This document shows, piece after piece, positions 34,929 to 47,709 of a stretch of DNA of 64,000 nt. The position numbers and the translations under genes were made by a program. Numbering within the stretch: position 1 is the first letter of the stretch; every line of letters starts with the position of its first letter. The notes under the pieces were generated by a model. It was not told the DNA's origin and ran no database searches. It saw only the letters and a program-made list of their open reading frames with translations. Origin of the DNA: Trichaptum fuscoviolaceum (Eukaryota > Basidiomycota > Agaricomycetes > Hymenochaetales > Trichaptaceae); contig CAJSYZ010000003.1 in assembly GCA_910574455.1 (NCBI GenBank), positions 2,480,001 through 2,544,000 on the forward strand, written 5' to 3'.

Positions 34929-35178
34929 AAACGGGTACCTGCAAATAGCTTGACTGCAGAGCCTATGAGAGTTTCAGGAACGGATTGTCATGTTGAAAGC
35001 GAGAAGAAAGATGCTTACTTTTCCAGGCATACAGAAGGCGAAAGGCTCGGAAGAGGTGATAACCCACCCACCACCCACCGTCCCCCGACCCTTGGCGGCG
35101 CCTACCTAGATCGTAAGAATCAGCTAACGGAACCAATAACGATGAATGGTTACTTACCCCGAGAGGTGGCAGCCATGC

Positions 35179-35280
35179 GAGCTGGACAGTGGGACCACCC
35201 GCGACGCAGGCATGCGACGACTCCGTGTACCACAGAGCGCGCGCCCGCGTCGACTCCACCCACTACCCACTGTCCAGCTC
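35179..35280. repeat. Duplicated unit, copy 2: hairpin with 15-bp inverted repeat
   Basis: The same 15-bp arms occur at 35179-35193 and 35266-35280, offset from copy 1 by 348 and 352 bases. The loop differs in sequence but keeps CGACGC/GCGTCG inner pairing. Arms identical between copies while loops diverge points to conservation of the stem. Confidence 0.75.
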
Positions 35281-36416
35281 AGGCGATTGTCAGGGAAGAC
35301 CTGCGCACCTCTTGTGTCGTGCTGCCGATCCTAGAAATCGGCGCCGTTTCACTACAAGAAAGTTGTCAGCCACTGCAAACTATGAGGAGAATGAGGAATG
35401 AAGCTCACCAGAAGTGGACACAGGCCACCCGAAAGGAGGGCGAATGCTCCTGTAGATGCGATGAGCTGATGATAGAATGAGAACCTGAGGAGAAACGTAC
35501 CGTAAACGGAGCAATTCATCGCGCCCCCTAGACCTGTCACTCCACCGAAGCCGCCCTTGCGCAAGGGAGGCAAGCGTCGACCGGAGGGCGGGAGCTCGTG
35601 GCGGAAGTGAGAGGTGAAGAGCAGGAGACGCTGCGACCGCCTCTTTTATGTGCTTTGGCTGGGTCTGAGAGAGGCTGACGAGGGCTGGCTGAACTTTATT
35701 TAATTCAGCACAGCACTGAGCACAACAAGGACGCGTAGGACGTGCGTGATCATCTCGTGATTCTGGTCAGTATTCTAACGATCCTTTGTGGCAGACGCTA
35801 GCCAATATTTGTGGTGCTCTGTAAGAAGTATATTTATAAAACCAACTATTCAGCTTGGTTTGCCTTTACTTCCTCACGCAATCCACAGTGTGTGCTGAGC
35901 AATAATGTGAAGGTCATATTCAAGTTGTATAAGCGGTGAAGCTGAATGTTGAGCAAGTTTGGACAGGCTTCGATGATGTCGAGAGCTGGCTGTGTCAACA
36001 CAGATAAGCTTGGCATGCGCTTTAACTTAGGATCAATGAGTACAAAGCCTTTTGCTTGTAGTAGCGGTGAACGAGCAAATCCTAGGGTCTGCGGAGCAAG
36101 ACTGGGGAGACAATAATCACACGACACGAATGAAGAAAGTCATTAGACATGAATGATTCCCTACAAGATACAATACATTGAAGGACAGGCATAATGTGGT
36201 ATGGAAGGGAACCCGTGCAGCAGCGTCCGTTTCAAATAATTCACCACCGAGTAACACTTTCCATCGTTTAAAACAAAATCATAAAGCCGACGTTTAGAAC
36301 ATTAAACTTTGATAAACGTCAGACGTATTCATCATGTACCACCCCGCGATGTCTGCAAGTTTTTATTTTGCTTGCCATGACAGAGTGGACATGTGCCCGT
36401 AAAGTTGTGATGGGAA

Positions 36417-39400
36417 TTATTTCTTTTGCGCGCGCTGCTCGTCAGCGTATGGATTGACACTGTACACCTTGATGACTGGTGGGCTCTTCGTGAGATCAGC
36501 AGTCACAATGACCTTAAAGTAAACAGATCAATATCATCCCGTCAACAAAAGCTGTGTAGAAAGCGTACTGGCACTGTCATCAATTCGCGTATGTCCTGGA
36601 TCTTGTGTCCAGCCGAAGTTGTGCGCAGTCCTTCAAATTGCGGCTTAATCTTTGCCTGTGATAGAAGCCGTTGCTTTGAGGTCTCTTTCTTCTCATCTGC
36701 ATCATTTGAGCGGCCGAGGACAATCTCATCATCTGCATCATCTTCGTCGAAAAGAGCAGACTCGTCGTTGACAGAACGAGAGGACACCTCCATCTTCAGC
36801 GCATGCTGCTCAGCCGTCTGCTTGACCTTCTTCAAGTGCTCATCATCACTGTTTTCAGCGAGCCAGGAAATGACATCGCGGTTCGACCAGTAGATCTGCA
36901 GAGTGTGACTGTGTTCATCATAAACGTGGTTCTATTCAAGAATAATTAGGAGTCAGGCATACTCAATACAATGGTAAAGGACGACACTTACGTCGATAGG
37001 CATCTGATCAACATGTACGCGCTTCTCGATGCCAAATTCAGGGACAAGAACATCGAAAGCAGCGTCAAGAACGCCGACGACAATGGCTGGTCGGACGACT
37101 GGGCCATACCGCTGCGTTAAATCGGCAATGAGGACACACAAGAACAAGTGCGTGGACTGTTCCTGAGCGAGCTTGGCAGATTCTTTCTTGCTGAAGAAAT
37201 CAATAAAAATTAGCTAGCACACTTAAAAATAGGAGAGATAAACAAACATGTTGCATTGCTGAGCAACCTTGGCAACCGTGTCACGATCCATGGTGAACTT
37301 TGGTTCAGACCCTGTCGAAGAAGAAATGACGGATTCGAGTTGACGATGCACAATAATATCGGCATAGCGCCGAATGGGTGAAGTGAAGTGAGTGTACAAA
37401 GCTGTATTGAGGGCGTAATGGTGATATTTCACGATATCAAGCATTCCTGCACAGAAGTATTTCGCTGTGTACATGGCCTTGTAGGCGAGGATTTGTAGCA
37501 ATTGCTTCGCGGTCTGATTTTCAATGGAGTCAAAAGACTTCATAAGAGCACCAGCAGATGATGTGTCCATCGTATAGCCTAGACGTTCCGCACGATCTTT
37601 AAAGGCTTTGAGTCGACGTTCAATAGGCTCTTCATGACGACGCAAAAGAGCTTGTTCAGGTAGATTATTGGCAATCTGCTGAGCCACAGCGGAATTAGCA
37701 AGAAGCATAAACTACAATAAGATTCTAGTCAGCAAAGTCAAGAAGTAGTTTTCATGATTTCGTACCTCTTCGATTAATTTATGGGCATCATATCTCTCGT
37801 AAGGATTTGTGTCTATCGGTAGGCCGTTTTCATCCAGAGAGAAAGAGAGACGAAGAGAGTGAAGTCCCAGATAACCAGTCTTGTAGCGCTGTGCGCGTAC
37901 TTTTTGAGCTAGACCATTCAGTATTTTGATATCGTGCTCGATATCGACGGCCTCGAACTCGGGCAAAACAGGAACGCCGCCAAGCGGCCTGCCTTCTATC
38001 ACGTTCTGAGCATCATTGTAAGTCAGGCGAGCGCAGGATCTAACGAAAATTTAGAACTGAAATGCGGAGAAAGCAGAAAACATCAATAACTTACTTAATG
38101 ACCGTTTTCCCGAACCATTTCTTCACAATCTTCGCATCGTCGGTCATCGTAAATATGGCTGTGAATGCCAAACGCTCTTGGCCTGGAACAAGACTACAAA
38201 TTTGCTCGCTAAGAGCCGGCGGCAACATTGGGACCGCACGCTGCACGAGGTATACACTCGTAGCCCTCTTGCGTGCATCACGATCAAGAGCTGTGTTCGG
38301 CTTAACGAAGTACGAGACATCAGCAATATGAACAGCGACATCGTAGGTCCCATCTTCATTCCTCTTGATGGAGAGGGCGTCATCGAAATCTTTCGCAGTA
38401 TCTGGATCGATGGTGAAGACTCGGTCTTTGCGCATATCCTTGCGGAGTTCATATTCCCTCTCGGGAACACTGAGCAGGATCATGAGCTATTTTTTATGGT
38501 GGACAACTTAAGCTCGACGTACCTCCAAGGAGTAGGGGGTAAACACTTGAGGACATTGTCGGTGAATTCTTCCGTTGGGAAATTGCAGTCCTTCAATAAA
38601 GCACTAGTTTCAACCTCGATGTTTCCTATCGGCCCAAGCTCTTCGACGAGAGTTCCAAAAGGATGAAGAGAGCTTATAGGCTATTTAAGAGCATTCGTTC
38701 AGCTTTGCTGCCCTGATCAAGAAGACAGTGATGACTAGACTTACATGACGCTTTATACACGCGACGAATAATTTGTTGGCGTAAGCCTCTGAGTTCTGGA
38801 CGAAATCCGGAGGAGCTTGCTCAGTAGGAATAGCAATAAGCGGCACGCGCTTGTCAGTTGGCTTGAACCAAACGATCTTGGGCCGCTCAATTGGGCCGCG
38901 TTTCGGCTCCTCTACCCGATCACCTTCACGTTCGCGGCGCTCGGCCTCCTGCTTCTCCTTCGTAGCTGCAGAGGATGGACGAAGCAGGCCCAGTGTACCT
39001 GAGAAAAGCTGACCTGGCATACGTTCAACGACTGCGACAACGTGTCCAGCAAATTGAGGTTTAATCTCATCGGTCACTCTTGAGAATGAATATACGTCAG
39101 AAAGTCTGAGACAAGAATGGCCAATGCAAACTCACTCTTCGTCTTCGAAGAGCATCAATCCTTGCCCCTCAACTTCAACGTCATCTTTCTTCTTGTCGTT
39201 CTTTCGGCCCGCGATTGACTTGGGGTCATAAGCCGCGTTCTCTTCCTTCTTACGCTTCTTCTCTTCCTTCTCCTTCTTCGTGCCCCAAACCTCGTCAACA
39301 TCGAGAAGCTCTACAGCTACTATGTCTCCTTCAAGAGCGCGGTTGCGGTCTTTAGAGCCACAGATATAGATATCTGCATCCAAAACCTCAGTAGCCACAT

Positions 39401-41350
39401 ACGCATCAGACCGATTACGTTTGTTGACACGCAGGATACCAACGACTAGCTTGCCAGCAGCAAGAAGAGGCGGAAGAGACGCTTGCGGCAGATAAGGTGC
39501 AAAGAGTGACTTGCGCTGCGGCTGATTATTTTGCTGTTGGAGAGCCATCTGGAACTGCTGCTGTTGTTGTTGAAGAAGGTTGATACCTCCGAGTCCCATC
39601 ATATTGGCTGCCATCATGTTCGGTAGCATGTTCGGGAAGCTGAAGGAGGGTAGCTTCTGGTGGTGCCCTCCAGCTGCAGCACGAAACTGCTGCAAACTTT
39701 GCAATTGGGCCTGTGCTTGCGCGAGATCAGTTAAGGCCGGGTTGGCGTTGATCGGACCAACGCCTCCATCTGGTAGTAATTGTTAGGAAACGTCGGATAG
39801 AATCAGGTTAACAAGCTTACTCATACGCCAGCTAGTATCTGCGCGGGACGCCTGACGCGAGTGCGCGCCTTGCATAGGAGGAGGTGCTGTAAAGCCATCA
39901 TCGAAACCATCTTGGTTCTGCTGTGCATACGGGTTTGGATAGCTGATGGAAGCATTCGGTCCCGCACCCTTGTTAAGAACGTTGACACTGTGTCGGCGGC
40001 CGTGACCACGAGGAATTCCTTGCTGATTGTCCATACCGAGTCCTGGCATAGGAGCACCGAATTGACCCATAGTGCCACCGAATGCACCCATCGAAACGGG
40101 TAGAGTACTTTGGACGCGGCGATGCGCACCAACCCTACCTGGCATTGTGTTGCTCAGAATCTGATTGGAAGCGATTTGTTGTTGATACAAAGCAGCCTGT
40201 TGCTGCTGTAAAGCCTCGATTTGGCTTTGGATCGCCAGCTTACAACAAGAGCATCAGCAATCATACCCAGAACATCAGGTCAAACACCAACCTGCTCAGC
40301 CATAATGCCCGTAAACTCGGCATTACTATTGGTCCTCCTATGTTGTTCTTGAGGAGCGCTTGGCTGAAAGGCTTCTTGCTGAAGCTGTTGAGGGAACTGG
40401 AAGTTGGCGTCTTCTTCGCTGATAGCCGGAGCAATGGAGACAGGGTTGGTGCTTCCACGCCTTCTAGCGCCAAACGTGAACGTCGGGGCAAGTTGAGGTC
40501 TACCCGAGGGACCAAGAGAATCATTGCGCTCTTGCTCAGCCAGTGCCTGGAATCGCGGAGCCGTGAAGCTCTGCGACTGAGCACGAGGTTGATGAGCGGG
40601 CTGGAAGTTCTGCGGTTCAGGAATTTCGCCATCTTCAAAGGCAACTTCATCCTCCATCATGGAACCCAAATTAGACGAATATGAGCTATAGCTGCTGACC
40701 ATGGGCGCGGGCGGTGCTCCGAGCGATGCAGCCTTCCTGTGCCTTGGCGGAGGAAGGGAGGCCTCAGATATATTCGTTCCTGGGTACGCAGCAGCACCCG
40801 GCTGGAAAACAGGAGCATTCGGAGGGAGTGTAGAATTGGCAGCCATCGAAGACAGCTTGTTGGGCGCGTTTTGCTGCAGAGGTGAAATGCTGTTCGGCGG
40901 AGAGATAGACTTCAAGTCCGTGATCATACGCTGCAAGTTCTGAAGCGCGGCGTCACTATCGTCCGATGGTCCAGCAGGCTTATTGTTTCCAGTCTGGGCG
41001 TTCGAACCAGCAGCACCTTGGCGTCCATTCTGATTATTTCCGTTGTTAATCTTCCTTCCGCCACGTCCGCCTCCGTTCTGTCCTCTGCCCCGTTCTGATG
41101 GCTTCCTAGAGATAGCTTCGGTGGTGTTATCTGCTTTCGGTCCACCGGTTTCGCCCTTTTTGCTAGTTCGAGAAGATGGACGTTGGTTGTCTCCTTTCGT
41201 GGAGCCGCTCTGAGCAGACCCAGGGCGTGGAACGTTTTGTCGCTTGCCACCGCGTCCGCCGCCCGGTCTACCTTGACCGGGTGCAGGACTGGCACCGTCC
41301 TTCTTCTGAGCCGGTGGCTGTTGCGAATTCGTAGAGACGTCGTCTGTCAT
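36417..41350 (-). CDS. SSD1: RNB-domain protein, Ssd1/Dis3L2 family
   Basis: Eleven exons (40292-41350, 39821-40238, 39136-39769, 38745-39078, 38523-38680, 38095-38469, 37766-38039, 37248-37711, 36992-37190, 36569-36931, 36417-36512) give 1457 aa. Residues 1 to about 600 are disordered: RGG-like patches (GRGGKRQNVPRPG), then glutamine runs. Cold-shock domains follow (RKSLFAPYLPQASLPPLLAA, GKLVVGILRVNKRNRSDAYV), then the RNB domain with YELRKDMRKDRVFTIDP and YTHFTSPIRRYADIIVHRQL. The C-terminal part is S1-like. Ssd1 binds mRNAs for cell-wall proteins and is regulated by the NDR kinase Cbk1. In contrast to the inactive yeast protein, Asp889, Asp895, Asp897 and Asp898 keep the RNase II catalytic spacing. 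Confidence 0.93.
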
Positions 41351-41967
41351 GTCTGATCGTAATAGTGTGTCGAATAATAGGGTTTACGCGTTTTTGCAAG
41401 TCTTTATAGAAGGTTTTATTATTTTGAAGTCTCTTAAATGAGCTCAGAAAACTTCGGGGAGAAAACGTAGTGGAACAGAAAGTTAGGCTCATGATCAAAC
41501 ACGAGGCACAGGAAACAAAAGATACCTGAGAGTTGGAACTGAACGTGTGGGTTTCTTGACGGTGTTGCCCTGTAGGGCTTGTGAGGGATGAAGGGAGGCT
41601 TGCCTGGCAAAGGCGTGTAGGACTCTGCTTTTCGTTCAGTGAGAGAAACGAATAGCAAGAGAAGGTCAGTGTCAGATGTTGAAACTTGGCTGAGAGCCGA
41701 CCCCGCGCAGTCTAAGTGCATCCAACAATGTTCACACGCTCAAAAGGTACACCGGCACAGCACAGTTCCAGCTATCATTGACAACTTTGGCTGTTGCAAT
41801 CATTCAGCGCAGCAACCAAATTCCCTATCGCTTGGGCATATACATACATACAGGCCGTTGCTCAGTCCTCATTTCCAGAAAGTATATAAAGTGTCTATTT
41901 TAGGGCAAAATCCTTCTCTCTACTCTACATGAGCAAGGATTTACAACGGTTGCATTCCACCAATAAC
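41351..41967. promoter_or_regulatory. Upstream region of SSD1 and 3' flank of IDH2
   Basis: About 600 bases between two minus-strand genes. Contains stretches of CT-rich leader before the SSD1 start. No TATA box or gene seen. Confidence 0.35.
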
Positions 41968-43823
<1,856 letters not shown>

Positions 43824-44096
43824 CGTGGTTGAGGTTGCCGCTGTGCAGCACTATGGGCAGACCGATGAGGACTGTAATGGTTGGGATCAAAAAAGTTGCG
43901 ACGTACGGCCGACTGCCAAAACGGACCCGAGCTTCCAAATGACATCAGCGCATCCAAATAAAGTGATTCCAAGCTTCATTCATATGAACGAATATACAAG
44001 TATAATATTGTGGTATTTGGGTAGGAAATACACTCTAGATATACAATCGCACGGATACGAAGCAATGCAGGGATATAAAAATGAGGTTAGGAGGAA

Positions 44097-44976
44097 CTAG
44101 CCGCTTAAAAGTTCGTTTAGCTGCTTCTGATACTGCTCCAGATTCCTCTCCTCCTCTTCGTCCACTTTGTCTTGCAACTCCTGAGAAATCATATGAGTAA
44201 ACAAATAGGCCTGAATGAACCAGCATGCTCACAGGGAGATCTGTCTTGACTGTGCCAGCCGCGCCAAGCTTGCCATCAGTGATGTCGAACAAAACTTTGT
44301 CAACCTCTGCGTCAGCTTCTTCCTCCAGCTCTTCGTCTTCTTCCATATTGAGAGTCTCCTCGAGCATCTCCTCCATTATGCCGGCCTTATTGACCATGTT
44401 TGAGATTGTACAATGAATGAGAGCTTCGTAAGAAGACTTACCTTCATCATTTCCATGCTCATCTCACGCATCGCTTGGCTTATTTGAGGAAGTCTTATAA
44501 GCGCGCTGGATAACTTCATAATCTCAGATGATTTCTGTAAAGTCCCAGTAACCTTAATCATCGCTAATACGACATAGTAAATGCACAACATCCTATATAG
44601 CAGTTTGACTATAACTCACCAAGCTGCTGCACAAGTTGATTGTTGATGGATCCCAGCCTTGCTTTGCTTACGGAAAGCCTATCTGCCTGTTTTCGACTCC
44701 GTACTACTTCTTTTGCAAGCATACGCGCATTGCTTGTCTGACCCTTTGTAGCTAGTCTTTTCACTTCCATCTGTACTTTCTTTGTAGCCATGTCAAGCTG
44801 TGAATGTTCCATTGCTGCGCATGAGTCAAATATCCGATTCTCAGCAGCTCTAGACGAAAGCCAACCTGCCTCATCTCCCGATCAAGCTGACGCTGTTCAC
44901 TCCTGATTTTCGTTTGCCATGATTTGACCTTCTCTTCTGGTGTTGGACCATATAGAAAGCGATTCACAGCTTGCAT
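44097..44976 (-). CDS. VPS24: ESCRT-III subunit Vps24/CHMP3
   Basis: Five exons (44866-44976, 44620-44797, 44442-44563, 44233-44385, 44097-44180) give 215 aa. The Snf7-fold starts MQAVNRFLYGPTPEEKVKSW and continues with a basic helical hairpin (RSEQRQLDREMRQLDMATKK, AKEVVRSRKQADRL). The phrases GTLQKSSEIMKLSSALIRLP and AMREMSMEMMKAGIMEEMLE are those of CHMP3 rather than CHMP2. The C-terminus is acidic (MEEDEELEEEADAEVD), with a final helix QYQKQLNELLSG that resembles a MIM1 motif for Vps4. It is expected on endosomes in multivesicular-body sorting. The start has no myristoylation glycine, as in Vps24. Confidence 0.92.
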
Positions 44977-45573
44977 TAGATGAATAAGTAGTCAAGAGAG
45001 ATAGAGAAGAGATTGGTGCCACACAACAGCATTGCTTCTTTTAGGCAGTGCAGTGTGGCGTCCAAATTGGGATTTGGTGCTTTGAGTTGCAGACCATCGT
45101 TGTCTTCCTCCACCAGCAACGACATATAACCAGTGACTTCCATCTGTCGTTCGTACCTGTTTGCAAAAGCTTACTGGGAAAAAGAGTTTGGCGAAATCTT
45201 CGGTCTCCGTTTCTTGACGTTCTGACTTGGATGTATCTTACTTACCTTGGTTCGACAGCTACTCCGAACTCGTCTATGTAGGCTCTAGATGATATCGGAC
45301 ACTGGCTTTGATCTCATTCAGTCTTGAAACAATGATCATCATGTAAACGGGATGCCTTTCTATTCTGGACATGACTTGATTCGATTCGAGTCCATACGGG
45401 TTCAGACCGCAATCCAGCATGCCATTCCAGCAGTATAGCTTGTCGTGCCAGCTGCCGTCAACATTACTTCCTTCCTTTCCTCACATCTTAAGGATCTGGT
45501 ATCCTTCTGCTCTCATTCCCGTTGTTCTAGACGTCTACCCATTCGCTCCCTTCCTTATCTACTTCATTCCACG
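44977..45573. promoter_or_regulatory. Divergent promoter region, VPS24 and the Kre9-like gene
   Basis: About 600 bases between opposing start codons. A pyrimidine-rich stretch precedes the plus-strand ATG at 45574. No other feature seen. Confidence 0.4.
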
Positions 45574-46798
45574 ATGTCAGTTTTAGTCAGAGTGAAAGCT
45601 CTAGCCCTGCTATCGTCAGGCTTTCGTTTTTCTTTTGCTCAAGTTGTGCCGACAACTCCTGGACCCAACGAGATCTATACCGCCAATTCCAATTGCACTA
45701 TCGCATGGGAGCCAGATTCAACGGGCACATGGAAGAACATGACAATAGGTAAGTCAAGGCCTCGACCTCCACTCCTAATTTCCCTTGCTAACGCTCAATC
45801 TCCGTAGACATCATGTCTGGTCCCAACAACAACATGAGTTATGTTACCAACGTTGCTATGGGTCTTGACGGTACAGATTCGAGCCTCACACCGTATATGT
45901 GGTCATGTCCGGAAGTTGATCCTTACTCGGCGATCTATTTTTACCAAGTAAAGCGATTTACTCTTTGTGCATACTATAAATATCGGGCTCATATAATTAT
46001 CCCAAAGTTTACAAATGGGAACGATATAATGAATAGGACTTGGACGACACGGTTCACGGTCAGTAATTCGGATGTTCTCTTAATTGTTTCCCCCCTCAGA
46101 AGCTAATATTTATTGACACCGGACAGATTGCTTCTCCCGCGAACCAGACCACCCTACCTACCAACAGCCAGCAACCAAGTGGCGAGTCAATTCCGTGGGG
46201 AATTGGGTTCCTGAAGTCTAAGTCTGCCCTCAGCACGCCTGACTCATCGACATTGCGAGACGATGATAACAGGAACTCAATCAACAGCACAGCGCCGCCG
46301 AATGGCGAAGATGCATCTGACGATAATGAGAACGCTAACGACCCTCCGCAAACTCTCGAGTTAACTCCTGTGGCACCGAGCCCCACGCAGTCAAAAAGCA
46401 GATCAGCACATGGACATAAAACAACAGACGCACCCAATGACGAGGATGGGTCTGCGACTGAATCGAGTGATGACAGCGGAAGGGAAGCGGTCGCGACGAC
46501 AAAGATCGCTAATATCCAAGCTGAACGCTCTCAGGCTGCTCGGGCATCAGCTGTGGCGCAAGGCTATTCTGGAACTGACTCTTCTTCTGATCCTAACGCA
46601 CCCGCGGGACGAGGTGCCAATCCCGCTGTGCAAAACAATCCAAATTCTCAGCTGGGCGCTTCGTCCGACACAAACTGTCGGTGCGATTCGGTGAATAGCA
46701 GTGCGAACCGAGCAAGGTCCTCTCGCGTAGTGGATTTGAATATGGTCATCGCCCTGCTGCTTCTTGTAGTTAGTGGGCTAGCGACGATCCTCGTGTAA
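45574..46798 (+). CDS. Kre9/Knh1-like, Ser/Thr-rich GPI-anchored cell-surface protein
   Basis: Four exons (45574-45748, 45808-45947, 46008-46058, 46127-46798) give 345 aa. A signal peptide covers about residues 1-22 (ALALLSSGFRFSFAQ). The Kre9/Knh1 N-terminal domain follows: NCTIAWEPDSTGTWKNMTI, VAMGLDGTDSSLTPYMWSCP, SAIYFYQFTNGND, and TWTTRFTIASPANQTT. The next 190 residues are rich in serine, threonine, asparagine and aspartate, as expected for an O-glycosylated stalk. The end is a hydrophobic tail (MVIALLLLVVSGLATILV) behind small residues, a GPI signal. Relatives act in beta-1,6-glucan or wall assembly, but the basidiomycete family is large and its exact role is open. Confidence 0.87.
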
Positions 46799-47709
46799 CA
46801 TCCTGCAACATGCAATAGAGATAAGCACTTCTCCAATATCTTTCCATCGTTTTGATCTTCATTCGTGATGCCCGAATGGGCCAAGAAGAACGACGGATGT
46901 CAATTCCGTCCCAATTCCTTTGGTATTCAATTGCATCCATTGTCCGGTGTGTGCGGCATTGTATGAGGAGCATCATCATCCGCCCCTGGTTTCTCCTACG
47001 CGTTGGCAGCAATTCGGAATTGTGACATGCCTCAGCCATGACAAACCTTAGCCATTCGGAATTGTGACGAGCTACGCAATTCACTGCAATAAAACTTATG
47101 TGCCTTTTGATGAGAAGCATCTCCTCTTGACTCATGCCCTGCGCGTGCTGTCTGATAAGGCCATTCAATTGTCTGCAGCTTGTGTCCAGTTGAGATTCAA
47201 AATTTCTATTCGGTCATCCTTTCCATGCAAGAATGAGAATGATTCTCGGGCCATCGCCCTTCTTAGATCGTTCACCTTGATCTATGCGCCCCGACTCCGG
47301 AGACTGAGATCATAGATAAGACCAGGGCGGACGTCCGCTAATATCCAAGCAATTTGTAAAAATTTTAAGCAATGGCTGCCGCCCTTAGATCGAGATAGGA
47401 TTCGCTCGGCTCGCGGGCCATCGGGCGAGTTCAGATCTGCACTATCCAGACCCCTTGGCATGCCATCATCTCCTCATGAATGATATATTGACCCGGGTGT
47501 CCGGGCACGAGTGAGACATTTGGAGTCACGCGCAGACCTCTGAGTCTAGAAGTCCCGACCTTAGCCTTGCAAATGAGCAGGCAATGGACTTCCTAAAAAC
47601 AAAACTATGAGATGAAGTCCAATGGCACCAAATTGATGAATCTCGATTACGAGTCTACAATAATCCAAGCGCAGTGTACATTTCGTCCAGATTAGCGAGG
47701 CAAACATTC
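46799..47709. other. Convergent intergenic region
   Basis: 900 bases between the 3' ends of the Kre9-like gene and MED17. Contains a 15-bp direct repeat (ATTCGGAATTGTGAC at 47012-47026 and 47054-47068). Otherwise nothing recognised. Confidence 0.4.

Larger units (their letters stand above)
33577..36416. other. Intergenic region, 2.8 kb, containing duplicated structured units
   Basis: Lies between IMP4 and SSD1, both on the minus strand. The left 1 kb is AT-rich with nothing recognised. From about 34600 to 35300 two diverged copies of a roughly 350-base unit occur in tandem (listed below). At 35470-35650 on the minus strand a TATAAAA-like box, a pyrimidine leader, an ATG and a GTACGT donor suggest a transcript that would run through the units. 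A frame at 35846-36127 has no ATG start. Confidence 0.45.

Noticed and set aside
34831..35280. Interpretation of the duplicated units as a CRISPR array or as a DNA transposon with terminal repeats
   Set aside because: Only two copies with long, non-uniform loops, a eukaryotic context, and no transposase or target-site duplications that I can see.
35846..36127. 93-codon frame between the duplicated units and SSD1
   Set aside because: Starts at GTG, no recognisable motif, and lies in AT-rich intergenic DNA.
46507..47351. A 15-base match CGCTAATATCCAAGC between the Kre9-like exon and the following intergenic region
   Set aside because: A 15-mer match at this distance is expected by chance about once or twice in a 64-kb window.
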